The notes beneath the pieces are model-generated. The model was given only the letters and a program-made list of their open reading frames with translations, searched no databases and was not told where the DNA came from. DNA of 59,370 nucleotides from Paenibacillus gorillae (GTDB taxonomy: Bacteria; Bacillota; Bacilli; Paenibacillales; Paenibacillaceae): NCBI RefSeq assembly GCF_000513275.1, contig NZ_CBVJ010000111.1:1-59370 (forward strand). Direction: 5' to 3'. Positions 8,339 through 15,498 of the stretch are shown here, piece after piece; the stretch's first letter is position 1, and every line of letters begins with the position of its first letter. The translations under genes were made by a program, and so were the position numbers.

Positions 8339-9838
8339 ATGGACATGCACGATCATATCAGGTTATGGGAACAGGCATATTGCAAAATAATAGACGTTCG
8401 CCGGATCACCTTGCAATCCCATGAAAATCTATGCAGCTACGTTGTGCCAGCCAGCCTCTTTATCCTGTCTATCCGTGGAAATGCGCAAATCATGCTAGAC
8501 GGTACGGCGTACCAATGCCGGCGCTTTAAAGTGTTCCATGCCGGAAAAGGCACTGTACTCGATATTCACGCTGGCGAAGATGGACTGGCGTATTATGCTG
8601 TCTATTATAAAGGAAGCATACCACCTCCAGCGCGGCAGAGTCTGATTGATATGGCAGGACGAATCCGTCCCTTTCACATACAGTATAGCTTCTCCCCTGC
8701 ACTGCCTGGACCCCTGTATCATGGTTTGACAGAGATACACAAGAAATGGAAGCAGGCAGGCTCCCTTAGCAGATTGCATGTAAAAGCGTTATTTCATACT
8801 TTTGTCCACGAGCTCCTGAATCAGATGCAAGAGCAAGGCCTCAGGCCGGAGAAGCGTGATTTAGCTGCCCAGATTATCGCTATTATTCATGAGCGTTATG
8901 CGGAAGCCATCACTTTGGAATCTCTTTCTGAGAGTCTGAACTACAGCGTGGCCCATCTTTCCTCCTATTTCAAAAGCCGGACAGGCCTTAGCCCTATCGA
9001 TTATTTAATTAAAGTACGAATGAACAAGGCAGCTGAGCTGCTGATCGAAACCGATGCCAACCTGAGAGAAATCGCGCTTGGCATCGGCTATCAAGATCCA
9101 TTTTACTTGGGAAGGATGTTCAAAAAGCATAAGGGGGTTTCACCGACTCGCTACCGGACAGACCACTTGGCAAAGCGCAGCTTGGAAGATAGTCCTTCCA
9201 CGAGCATGAGATCCTCCATTGTCTCTCTCGAACCGCTCCGCTATACTGATGTCGATGATAATCATTATCAACGTAATGGAGAGGAAGAATTAACGATGTT
9301 TAGACATTCTAGACCGCCGATGGCGGCAGCTTTACTTTTCAGCTTCATACTGTTGTTGAGCGCCTGCGGTGCAGGGAATATAGCGGAGACGCAACCTACC
9401 CAAACCCCTGTGGAGACGGCCCCTGCTGTTAATGAGCAACCGCAAACCAAAACCATATCGACCGTCCTCGGTGATGTTGAGGTTCCGCTGCATCCGAAAC
9501 GTGTAGTCGCTGGCGAATATTTAGGGAGCTTAATTGCACTTGGTGTTATTCCTGTCGGAACATCCAACCATCATATTCAAAATCCTTATTTCAAAGAGGC
9601 GCTGGAAGGTGAAGGTGTAACCGATTTAGGAGAAGGAAATGGCGATCTGGAGAAAATTCTGGAGCTTGCGCCGGACCTTATTATTATGGATGACACCTAT
9701 ATCGAGCTGAACGAACAGCTGTCCAAAATCGCTCCAACCGTCGTTATTCCTTTTGCATCTTTAAACGGTGCACGAAGAGCTGGACTATTTCGGCAAACTG
9801 CTAGGCAAAGAACAAGAAGCCCAAAATTGGCTAGCTGA
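8339..9838 (+). CDS. AraC family regulator, frame continuing into a siderophore-binding domain
   Basis: The frame is open for 499 residues. Residues about 1-160 are a cupin-like sensing half; residues about 180-280 are a complete AraC/XylS double helix-turn-helix (TLESLSESLNYSVAHLSSYFKSRTGLSPIDYL ... IGYQDPFYLGRMFKKHKGVSPTRYR). An AraC protein would normally end about here. Instead the frame reads on without a stop through a perfect Fur box (9256-9270, read as DNHYQ) and into an internal ATG (9296) with its own signal peptide and lipobox. It may therefore be a Btr-like regulator/binding-protein fusion, or an AraC gene whose 3' end overlaps the control region of the next gene. The frame is lost by a +1 shift at about 9767, so the last 25 residues are out of phase. 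Confidence 0.7.
   Translation: MDMHDHIRLWEQAYCKIIDVRRITLQSHENLCSYVVPASLFILSIRGNAQIMLDGTAYQCRRFKVFHAGKGTVLDIHAGEDGLAYYAVYYKGSIPPPARQSLIDMAGRIRPFHIQYSFSPALPGPLYHGLTEIHKKWKQAGSLSRLHVKALFHTFVHELLNQMQEQGLRPEKRDLAAQIIAIIHERYAEAITLESLSESLNYSVAHLSSYFKSRTGLSPIDYLIKVRMNKAAELLIETDANLREIALGIGYQDPFYLGRMFKKHKGVSPTRYRTDHLAKRSLEDSPSTSMRSSIVSLEPLRYTDVDDNHYQRNGEEELTMFRHSRPPMAAALLFSFILLLSACGAGNIAETQPTQTPVETAPAVNEQPQTKTISTVLGDVEVPLHPKRVVAGEYLGSLIALGVIPVGTSNHHIQNPYFKEALEGEGVTDLGEGNGDLEKILELAPDLIIMDDTYIELNEQLSKIAPTVVIPFASLNGARRAGLFRQTARQRTRSPKLAS
9256..9270 (+). promoter_or_regulatory. Perfect Fur box
   Basis: TGATAATCATTATCA is an exact match to the 7-1-7 Fur box consensus TGATAATNATTATCA of Bacillus. It lies 25 bp upstream of the ATG of the siderophore-binding lipoprotein and inside the open frame of the AraC gene. 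It predicts iron-dependent repression of the lipoprotein. Confidence 0.85.
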
Positions 9839-10271
9839 TTATGACCAGCGAATTGCTAAAGCGAAAGAGACGGCTCTTAAAGCCGTTCCGGCTGGCAGCA
9901 CGTTCTCTGTTCTGGAGTGGATCGGCAAAGAAGTATCCGCAGTAGGCGCAAGCTACGGCAAAGGCGGACAGCCAATCTACGAAGGTTTTGGCTTTAAGCC
10001 GCCCGCAGCCGTAGCTCAAGAGATGATTGATCCAGGCTGGGCCTCTCTCTCCAATGAAGTTTTGCCGAAATACGCGGGCGATTATATCATTCTGACAACC
10101 GATCGCACGATAGAGGATCTCAAAGCCGATCCCATCTGGAAATCATTAGATGCCGTCAAAAATGACAGAGTGTTTACCTGGACCTCCGACCGTTCCTGGT
10201 ATTGGGACCCCATTGCTATCCTTGCCCAGACGGAAGAGCTAGCGGCGTGGCTAGACGGGATTAAAAAGTAA
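9296..10271 (+). pseudogene. Iron-siderophore substrate-binding lipoprotein, frameshifted
   Basis: From the ATG at 9296 (GGAGAGG site 9 nt upstream, Fur box just before it) comes a lipoprotein signal peptide ending in LLLSACG, then a FecB/BtuF-like binding domain (TISTVLGDVEVPLHPKRVVAGEYLGSLIALGVIPVG..., GDLEKILELAPDLIIMDD). At about 9767 the frame shifts by one: the first frame ends in PFASLNG and the continuation VHEELDYFGKLLGKEQEAQ is encoded in the +1 frame to the stop at 10271. The two parts join into one family-length protein of about 325 residues. In the cell it would deliver ferric siderophore to an importer not seen here. The shift is not in a long homopolymer; it may be a real mutation or an assembly error. 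Confidence 0.75.
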
Positions 10272-10369
10272 AGATTTGCATGCTCTGCCCGCGGCTTGCT
10301 TTGCATTCGGACATCCATCATACTGAAACATGTACCGAATGTAAGGCAACAGCGGAAGGAGAGATTTTC

Positions 10370-11090
10370 ATGAATCTGCAACATAAAACAGCCATCATTA
10401 CCGGGGCGGGCAAAGGAATCGGCAAAGCAACTGCCATTGCATTGGCGAAGGAAGGCGTGCATCTGGGACTAATTGCAAGAACAGCTAAGGATCTAGAGGT
10501 GCTTCAAGCTGAGCTTGCACAGGAGTACGGCGTTCAAGTTCACATCGCGACAGCCGATGTTGGTCATATAGAAGAAGTTAATACAGCGGTATCCGAGCTG
10601 ATTGGTCACCTTGGCTCTGTCGATATCCTCATTAACAATGCGGGAATCGCTCAATTCCAGACCCTGCTCGATATGGAGCCTGGACAATGGGAGCAAATTA
10701 TTCAAACCAACCTGATGGGCACTTATTACGTGACCCGTGCAGCGCTTCCGACGATGATCGAGAAAAAAAAGCGGCAGTATCATTAATATTGCTTCAACAG
10801 CGGGCGAGCGAGGTTTCGCTACAGGCTCCGCCTATGTTGCATCTAAGTTTGCCATTATGGGATTAACGGAATCTCTCCTGCAGGAGGTTCGTAAATTCAA
10901 CATCCGCGTGACTGCTCTTACACCAAGCACGGTGAATACCGATCTTGCAGCGCAAGCCGGGTTGAAAATCGGGGATGAGGATCGCATGATGCAATCCGAG
11001 GATGTAGCGGAGTTGATTGTTGCAGCACTCAAGCTGCCAGAGCGCGTGTTTATTAAAACAGCGGGGATTTGGACGACAAACCCGCAATAA
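10370..11090 (+). pseudogene. Short-chain dehydrogenase/3-ketoacyl-ACP reductase-like (YoxD type), frameshifted
   Basis: The start at 10370 (GGAAGGAGAG upstream) gives NLQHKTAIITGAGKGIGKATAIAL, an NAD(P)-binding Rossmann motif TGxxxGIG; NNAG follows. After MIEKK the frame breaks in an eight-A run (10763-10770). Removing one A restores [31 protein letters not shown], with the catalytic Ser and YxxxK, and the frame then runs to the TAA at 11090 (about 239 residues, normal for the family). It resembles the B. subtilis YoxD/FabG-like group. It sits 98 bp after the iron lipoprotein on the same strand. The break may be a homopolymer error, a true frameshift, or a site of polymerase slippage. Confidence 0.8.
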
Positions 11091-11094
11091 GATG

Positions 11095-11130
11095 AAACCC
11101 CCTCCGGTTGTGATGGAGGGGGTTTTTTTT
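11095..11130. terminator. Rho-independent terminator shared by convergent genes
   Basis: Stem AAACCCCCTCC (11095-11105) pairs with GGAGGGGGTTT (11115-11125) around a 9-nt loop, followed by a run of T to 11130. It follows the SDR stop and precedes the 3' end of the leftward lipoprotein gene. Confidence 0.88.
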
Positions 11131-11132
11131 AC

Positions 11133-12488
11133 TTATAGATTGATAACTCCAATATACAATTGTTTCTGGTCTGAGGGCAGTGAGAAGAGCGCGAAGAGAC
11201 GAGAGCTGTCAGGCGCCCAGCGACATAGGCTGATGTACATATAATCCTCCGTTAACAGCTTCGTACCGTTTCCATCATCATTAGCTGTAGCGATTCTTGT
11301 ACCCTTAACGATATCATCTATGCTTTCCCCTATTGCTCCAAGCAAATAGGCTATCCGACTGCCGTCTGGAGAAGGCTGAATTTGCGAGGGACCAAACCGG
11401 CCGCTCCCCTTTTCACCTATATAATAGTGAATTCTTTCAGTTGAGCTGTCTGATGTTTCCTTTTTCAAACGTGAGTACTCATCCAGATCGGCAGGCCAAG
11501 CAACCTCGGATATGACCTGACCCTCCGAGCCATATAAGCTGAACTTCCCTTCATCACTAACGAATAGCCGTCGGGACACTGATTCGACAAAGCTGTTCAA
11601 ATATTCATATTCGTAAGTATTGACGATTTGCCGTTCCTTGCCGCTTTCTAAATTTACGATTTTCAAAGCGACAACGTCGTCAAAGCCGTTATGCGCTAGA
11701 AGAGACACACCGGGTTCCAGCCATTCTATCCTGCCCCAAAAGCCTTTGTCGTAGGGTAAAATACTAGATTTACCGGAAGCGATATCGTATCGGGCAAGCT
11801 CATAATAAGGGCCAGCTCCGTCGCCAATTTGTTCCCCCGTATCATGTAAATAAATAAAACCTGAAGAATCTGGAAGCCACAGAGGCTGAGAATCCTTCGC
11901 TCCAGTTCTCCACTTCTCGGTTGTCCCTGTTGGCGTAATAATACTTCCGATGTTATCACCACTATAGCTAACCGACCATTGGCCATCCGGGCTTGCATAG
12001 CTAGTACCTATATGCGAAACAAGTACACCGCTTGCCAGTTTGTATGATCGATTCACTGATTGTTCCGCATCATAGGTTTCCCATTCAACATGATCATTTA
12101 CCCAACGCAAACTATACTTGTTCATTGATTCAGTGCCGCTTTCCCATACAACGGTCGACAGACCCGATTGCATATTCATGCGGATTATGGACTCCGAATC
12201 ATCGTCATTTCTGGCCAACAGTATAACTTCGTCCGAGCTGATCGCGATCATATTCTCATAGTCGTATCCATCTGAAGGAAGTTTTAGTACGTTAGAATAA
12301 TTACGTTGCAGCAGGGTATTTGTCATTACATCCGACTCCACCCGCTCTTCTGGAGTAGCTAAGGGAACAGTAGAAGACGTAGCCTCAAGCACAGGCTGCC
12401 GTTCCTGTGGATACGAATTGCCCATACAGGAAGTTATTGTAGCTGTAAGTGCTAGGACTAATGCTGCCTTCAATAATTTATTTAACAA
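11133..12488 (-). CDS. Lipoprotein with TolB/WD40-like beta-propeller repeats
   Basis: A 451-residue exported lipoprotein. The leader MLNKLLKAALVLALTATITSC has a hydrophobic core and a lipobox-type Cys at residue 21. The rest is a series of short blades with recurring SPDGQWSVSYSG, WLPDSSGFIYLHDTG, SPDGSRIAYLLG and WAPDSSRLFALFS segments, characteristic of TolB-like or WD40-like beta-propellers. No catalytic motif is visible, so it is probably a binding or sensing module on the outer face of the membrane. It lies 79 bp downstream of the anti-sigma gene on the same strand and may belong to the ECF sigma operon. Confidence 0.75.
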   Translation of the reverse strand: MLNKLLKAALVLALTATITSCMGNSYPQERQPVLEATSSTVPLATPEERVESDVMTNTLLQRNYSNVLKLPSDGYDYENMIAISSDEVILLARNDDDSESIIRMNMQSGLSTVVWESGTESMNKYSLRWVNDHVEWETYDAEQSVNRSYKLASGVLVSHIGTSYASPDGQWSVSYSGDNIGSIITPTGTTEKWRTGAKDSQPLWLPDSSGFIYLHDTGEQIGDGAGPYYELARYDIASGKSSILPYDKGFWGRIEWLEPGVSLLAHNGFDDVVALKIVNLESGKERQIVNTYEYEYLNSFVESVSRRLFVSDEGKFSLYGSEGQVISEVAWPADLDEYSRLKKETSDSSTERIHYYIGEKGSGRFGPSQIQPSPDGSRIAYLLGAIGESIDDIVKGTRIATANDDGNGTKLLTEDYMYISLCRWAPDSSRLFALFSLPSDQKQLYIGVINL

Positions 12489-12567
12489 GCGCCCTCACCC
12501 CATCGATTAACAAATACTTACATAATCGTAGACGCTTGGAATGCATAGATGTTGCATGCTTTAACAC

Positions 12568-13434
12568 TTATTTACTCACCAAACTAGCCGTAACGACCGT
12601 TTGCCGCTTTTCATTGTTGCTGACTTTGACCTTAATGACCTTCTTGGTCTGATTGCCCTGCCGGTCTGTGATGATGATTGTAATCTCATCCTCCCTAAGC
12701 TTCTCCGGATAACCTTCCAATTGAATATGCCCAATACCGTCATTACCGGCAGCCAGTTCTGTTTTCTCTTTTACATTCAGATCTGCCGGCTCTTGTCCCA
12801 CTCCCAGAAAATGCGAATAGTTATCTTGCACTGCCCATTTGTGCATATTCCATGCAGTCCAGCGGTACCAAATGTTCCCATAGTCTTTGAATGTATCGTC
12901 AAAAGTCATCGTCATCTTCTTATCATACAGAAGACTGAAATCCGCTATCGAAACTTGCCGCTCTTCATCGAATTTCTGATAATATTCTATATTCCAATAC
13001 TTCTCATGCTGCGTCTTCGTCCAGTCTACAGCGTAAAGGTACTCATTCTTAGTAGACAATTCTATTTTTGCAATATCCTTGCCATCGATATAAAATTCCA
13101 GGCCAGGCCGGGCATCGACGTAGCTTACCGTTGTGGCGTTTTCGTCAGACTTGTTCTCATTATCCAACAATTTGAACACAGGTCCGTCTGCCCCGATTCT
13201 CACGTTAATGGCATAGACCGTTGTTTCTCCTCCGAATGGGATACTTAGAAAAACGACAATTGCAATCAATACAACACAGACGGCCGATAACACCAATCTA
13301 ATGCGCCGTCTTTTTGAGAGCTTCGCTTGCACCACCGGCTGCTTCCCATTCAAAATATGCGTCTTCATTCTCTCCTTTTGTTCCTCATCCGGCGTCATAC
13401 TATCAAATAATGAACCTAACTCCTCTCTATTCAT
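12568..13434 (-). CDS. Putative anti-sigma factor, single-pass membrane protein
   Basis: About 288 residues. The cytoplasmic N-terminal part (NREELGSLFDSMTPDEEQKERMKTHIL) is followed by a basic stretch and one transmembrane helix (about residues 44-66, LVLSAVCVVLIAIVVFLSI), then an extracytoplasmic domain of about 215 residues ending in Ig-like beta segments (DEITIIITDRQGNQTKKVIKVKVSNNE). This topology and its 8-bp overlap with the end of the ECF sigma gene are typical of anti-sigma factors of the RsiX/DUF4179-like kind. The ATG at 13434 has GGAG 9 nt upstream; an alternative ATG at 13443 is equally usable. Confidence 0.72.
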   Translation of the reverse strand: MNREELGSLFDSMTPDEEQKERMKTHILNGKQPVVQAKLSKRRRIRLVLSAVCVVLIAIVVFLSIPFGGETTVYAINVRIGADGPVFKLLDNENKSDENATTVSYVDARPGLEFYIDGKDIAKIELSTKNEYLYAVDWTKTQHEKYWNIEYYQKFDEERQVSIADFSLLYDKKMTMTFDDTFKDYGNIWYRWTAWNMHKWAVQDNYSHFLGVGQEPADLNVKEKTELAAGNDGIGHIQLEGYPEKLREDEITIIITDRQGNQTKKVIKVKVSNNEKRQTVVTASLVSK

Positions 13435-13960
13435 GCAGATCATCTCCTATCTCCAATTTGAGTCGCTTTCTAGCATTTCTCATCTGCGTTTTCACTGTGT
13501 TAGTATTCAGCTTCAGCATGTTAGCAATCTCTGCTACCTTGTAACCTTCGTAATAATGAAGATACAACATCAACCTGTATGTAGAAGGAAGCTTACGAAG
13601 TTTGTCTGCCAGATCGTGACTTAGAGAAGTGTCCATACCTGTCTGTTCAATTGAATAAGCATCTAGATCAACGACTTTTTTCCTCCACCATTTACGCAGT
13701 AAATCACGACAATGGTTTTGAGCAGTAACAATTAACCATGCTTTCTCATGTTCGGCATCAGCAAATAACTTGCCGCTCTCCATCAGCTTTATAAAAACAG
13801 ATTGGACCGCATCCTCCGCGTCCTGTTTGTTCCCCATAAGCGAGAAGCATACTCGATACACGACATTAACGTGACGATCGTATACGGCATTAATTGTATG
13901 GTCTGCTTCCATAGTAAACTTATTATCTTCAGATCGTTTTTGCATGAATATCAAGGACAT
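13427..13960 (-). CDS. ECF-family RNA polymerase sigma factor
   Basis: About 177 residues from the ATG at 13960, or 187 from 13990. Region 2 (YDRHVNVVYRVCFSLMGNKQDAEDAVQSVFIKLM) and region 4 (LPSTYRLMLYLHYYEGYKVAEIANMLKLNTNTVKTQMRNARKRLKLEI) are both intact; the linker is short as in ECF factors. The 13960 start has AGGTGAT directly before it and removes a poorly conserved N-terminal extension. The stop overlaps the anti-sigma start, so the pair is translationally coupled. It probably transcribes its own operon. Confidence 0.9.
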   Translation of the reverse strand: MSLIFMQKRSEDNKFTMEADHTINAVYDRHVNVVYRVCFSLMGNKQDAEDAVQSVFIKLMESGKLFADAEHEKAWLIVTAQNHCRDLLRKWWRKKVVDLDAYSIEQTGMDTSLSHDLADKLRKLPSTYRLMLYLHYYEGYKVAEIANMLKLNTNTVKTQMRNARKRLKLEIGDDLHE

Positions 13961-14091
13961 TATCACCTGCCTCATCCCCCTTTCCTTCATAACACGATAA
14001 AAGGGATCAAATGGTTTTCTTTACATAAAATATTTCCTCAGGAAGTTGGCTGCTTTGGATTATATTGTAGATGATATTACCAAAAAAGAAA

Positions 14092-14140
14092 CGAAGGGCA
14101 AGGAGTCACCCTTAAGGTAACCCTTGCCCTTCGCTTTTTC
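14092..14140 (-). terminator. Terminator after the MerR gene
   Basis: CGAAGGGCAAGG (14092-14103) pairs with CCTTGCCCTTCG (14122-14133), with a further ACCC/GGGT pairing inside. On the minus strand the hairpin is followed by TTTCTTTTTT. It lies just beyond the stop of the MerR gene at 14151. Confidence 0.75.
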
Positions 14141-14150
14141 TAAATAAGCC

Positions 14151-14513
14151 CTAACACTTCGTTTGAAAATTCGCCTTCCCTTCCAAGACGGCATATAAAA
14201 ATTGCTTCGACTTGCTGAGGCGCTTCTGGACATCTTCAATTTCTTGGATTTTTTGCTCGACTATTTTTTTCTTAACCTCGTAGGATAAATTCAGCTCCTG
14301 ATTAACCAGCAAGCTTAACTCCTCTATAGAAAAGTCCACGGATAACAGTGCCTTCACATCATTCAAAAACTCAACGATCTCTTCCGCGTAAATACGATAA
14401 TTATTTGCATCTCTTGTCACGAATGTATCTGGAATCAAGTTCTTACGCTCATAAAATCTCAAAGTAGATATAGGCAGCCCCGTTAATTTTGACACCTCAT
14501 TTATTTTCATCAT
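14151..14513 (-). CDS. MerR family regulator, divergent to a nitroreductase
   Basis: A 120-residue MerR protein: N-terminal winged helix (KINEVSKLTGLPISTLRFYERKNLIPDTFVTRDANNYRIYAEE) followed by a long coiled-coil (about residues 70-108). The only cysteine is the last residue, so a classical two-cysteine redox or metal site is absent. It is divergently transcribed from the nitroreductase gene, and a perfect 20-bp dyad occupies the shared region, so the nitroreductase is its evident target. The ligand is probably a nitro, quinone or electrophilic compound (inference). Confidence 0.88.
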   Translation of the reverse strand: MMKINEVSKLTGLPISTLRFYERKNLIPDTFVTRDANNYRIYAEEIVEFLNDVKALLSVDFSIEELSLLVNQELNLSYEVKKKIVEQKIQEIEDVQKRLSKSKQFLYAVLEGKANFQTKC

Positions 14514-14532
14514 TGGACCTCCCCTTCTTCAT

Positions 14533-14564
14533 TTGCTATAAACCTAGGTTTATAGTTCATAATG
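14533..14564 (+). promoter_or_regulatory. MerR-type promoter with palindromic operator
   Basis: CTATAAACCTAGGTTTATAG (14536-14555) is a perfect 20-bp palindrome. It sits in an over-long 20-bp spacer between a -35 (TTGCTA, 14533-14538) and a -10 (CATAAT, 14559-14564). That geometry is the hallmark of MerR-activated promoters, where the activator twists the spacer. It should drive the nitroreductase gene and autoregulate the MerR gene. Confidence 0.8.
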
Positions 14565-14629
14565 CGATTATGATAACGAACGACATCTATAATGTCAAAA
14601 CTTCAATGTTATCAAAAGGAGAGATTCGA

Positions 14630-15268
14630 ATGTTTAGCCGTATTCAGAATAATGATTTTACCAATATCGTCAAAGACCGTCGTTCGGTGCGTCATTATGA
14701 TAAGAACGTTAAAATATCGCGGGAAGAACTCAGCGAGATTATTACGGAAGCCAGCTTAGCTCCGTCCTCTGCCAATATGCAGCCTTGGCGTGTCGTTGTC
14801 GTAGATACTCCTGAAGGGAAAGAAAAGCTGAGACCGCTTGTGCGTTTCAATACCGAACAAAACGATACTTCATCAGCTATGCTGCTTATTTTTGGAGATA
14901 CGGACAGCTATTTGAATGTTGAAGATATTTATAATACCGCTGTGGAACAAGGAAAAATGCCAGCTGAAGTACGGGATCGCCAAGTCCCAACCATTTTATC
15001 GATGTATCCGACCTTGCCGAAAGAGCTCAAAGTTGAAGTGGCAAAAGTCGATAGCAGCCTCTTTGCGATGCAGCTCATGTTAGTAGCTCGCGCACATGGA
15101 TATGATACGAATCCAATGGCAGGCTTTGAAGTGGATCAAGTAGCAAAGGCATTTGATCTGGATGAAGAGCGCTATGCGCCAGTAATGATCATTTCAATAG
15201 GAAAAGCCGCTGTAGAAGGACATGAGTCTGTTCGTTTAAGTGCTGATCGAATTACATTCTGGAAGTAA
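14630..15268 (+). CDS. Nitroreductase family protein
   Basis: A 212-residue FMN-dependent oxidoreductase from the ATG at 14630, which has AAAAGGAGAG 7 nt upstream; the frame is open further upstream but crosses the MerR promoter and is not coding. The motif KDRRSVRHYDKNVKISREELSEIITEASLAPSSANMQPWRVVVVD binds FMN phosphate and the isoalloxazine ring. The C-terminal part AHGYDTNPMAGFE...RYAPVMIISIGKA is typical of the family. The likely role is reduction of nitroaromatics or quinones, induced by the divergent MerR protein. Confidence 0.88.
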   Translation: MFSRIQNNDFTNIVKDRRSVRHYDKNVKISREELSEIITEASLAPSSANMQPWRVVVVDTPEGKEKLRPLVRFNTEQNDTSSAMLLIFGDTDSYLNVEDIYNTAVEQGKMPAEVRDRQVPTILSMYPTLPKELKVEVAKVDSSLFAMQLMLVARAHGYDTNPMAGFEVDQVAKAFDLDEERYAPVMIISIGKAAVEGHESVRLSADRITFWK

Positions 15269-15302
15269 GTATTTATCCGTGGTCTAACAATATCCCTCTC
15301 TA

Positions 15303-15372
15303 GAAAAACAGCCGTGCAAACTGTACCTCCTATGATGACTAGGGTACTGTTCATACGGCTGTTTTTCCGTCT
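15303..15372 (+). terminator. Terminator after the nitroreductase gene
   Basis: GAAAAACAGCCGT (15303-15315) pairs with ACGGCTGTTTTTC (15355-15367), with a smaller GTACC/GGTAC pairing inside; the right arm contains the T run. Confidence 0.65.
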
Positions 15373-15498
15373 CTCCCACCCCGCTATCAAACATCTTAAT
15401 TCTGTGCAAAACAATAGTGCTAAAGCATTGGGTTTATGCTACGATGTCTGTGACTAGTAGTACGGAAGTTTTATTCCATTGCGCAGAAGGGGATACCG

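Noticed and set aside
12601..13248. Open frame of 215 codons on the plus strand
   Set aside because: Antisense to the anti-sigma gene; Cys/Ile/Leu-rich composition is the complement of the real frame.
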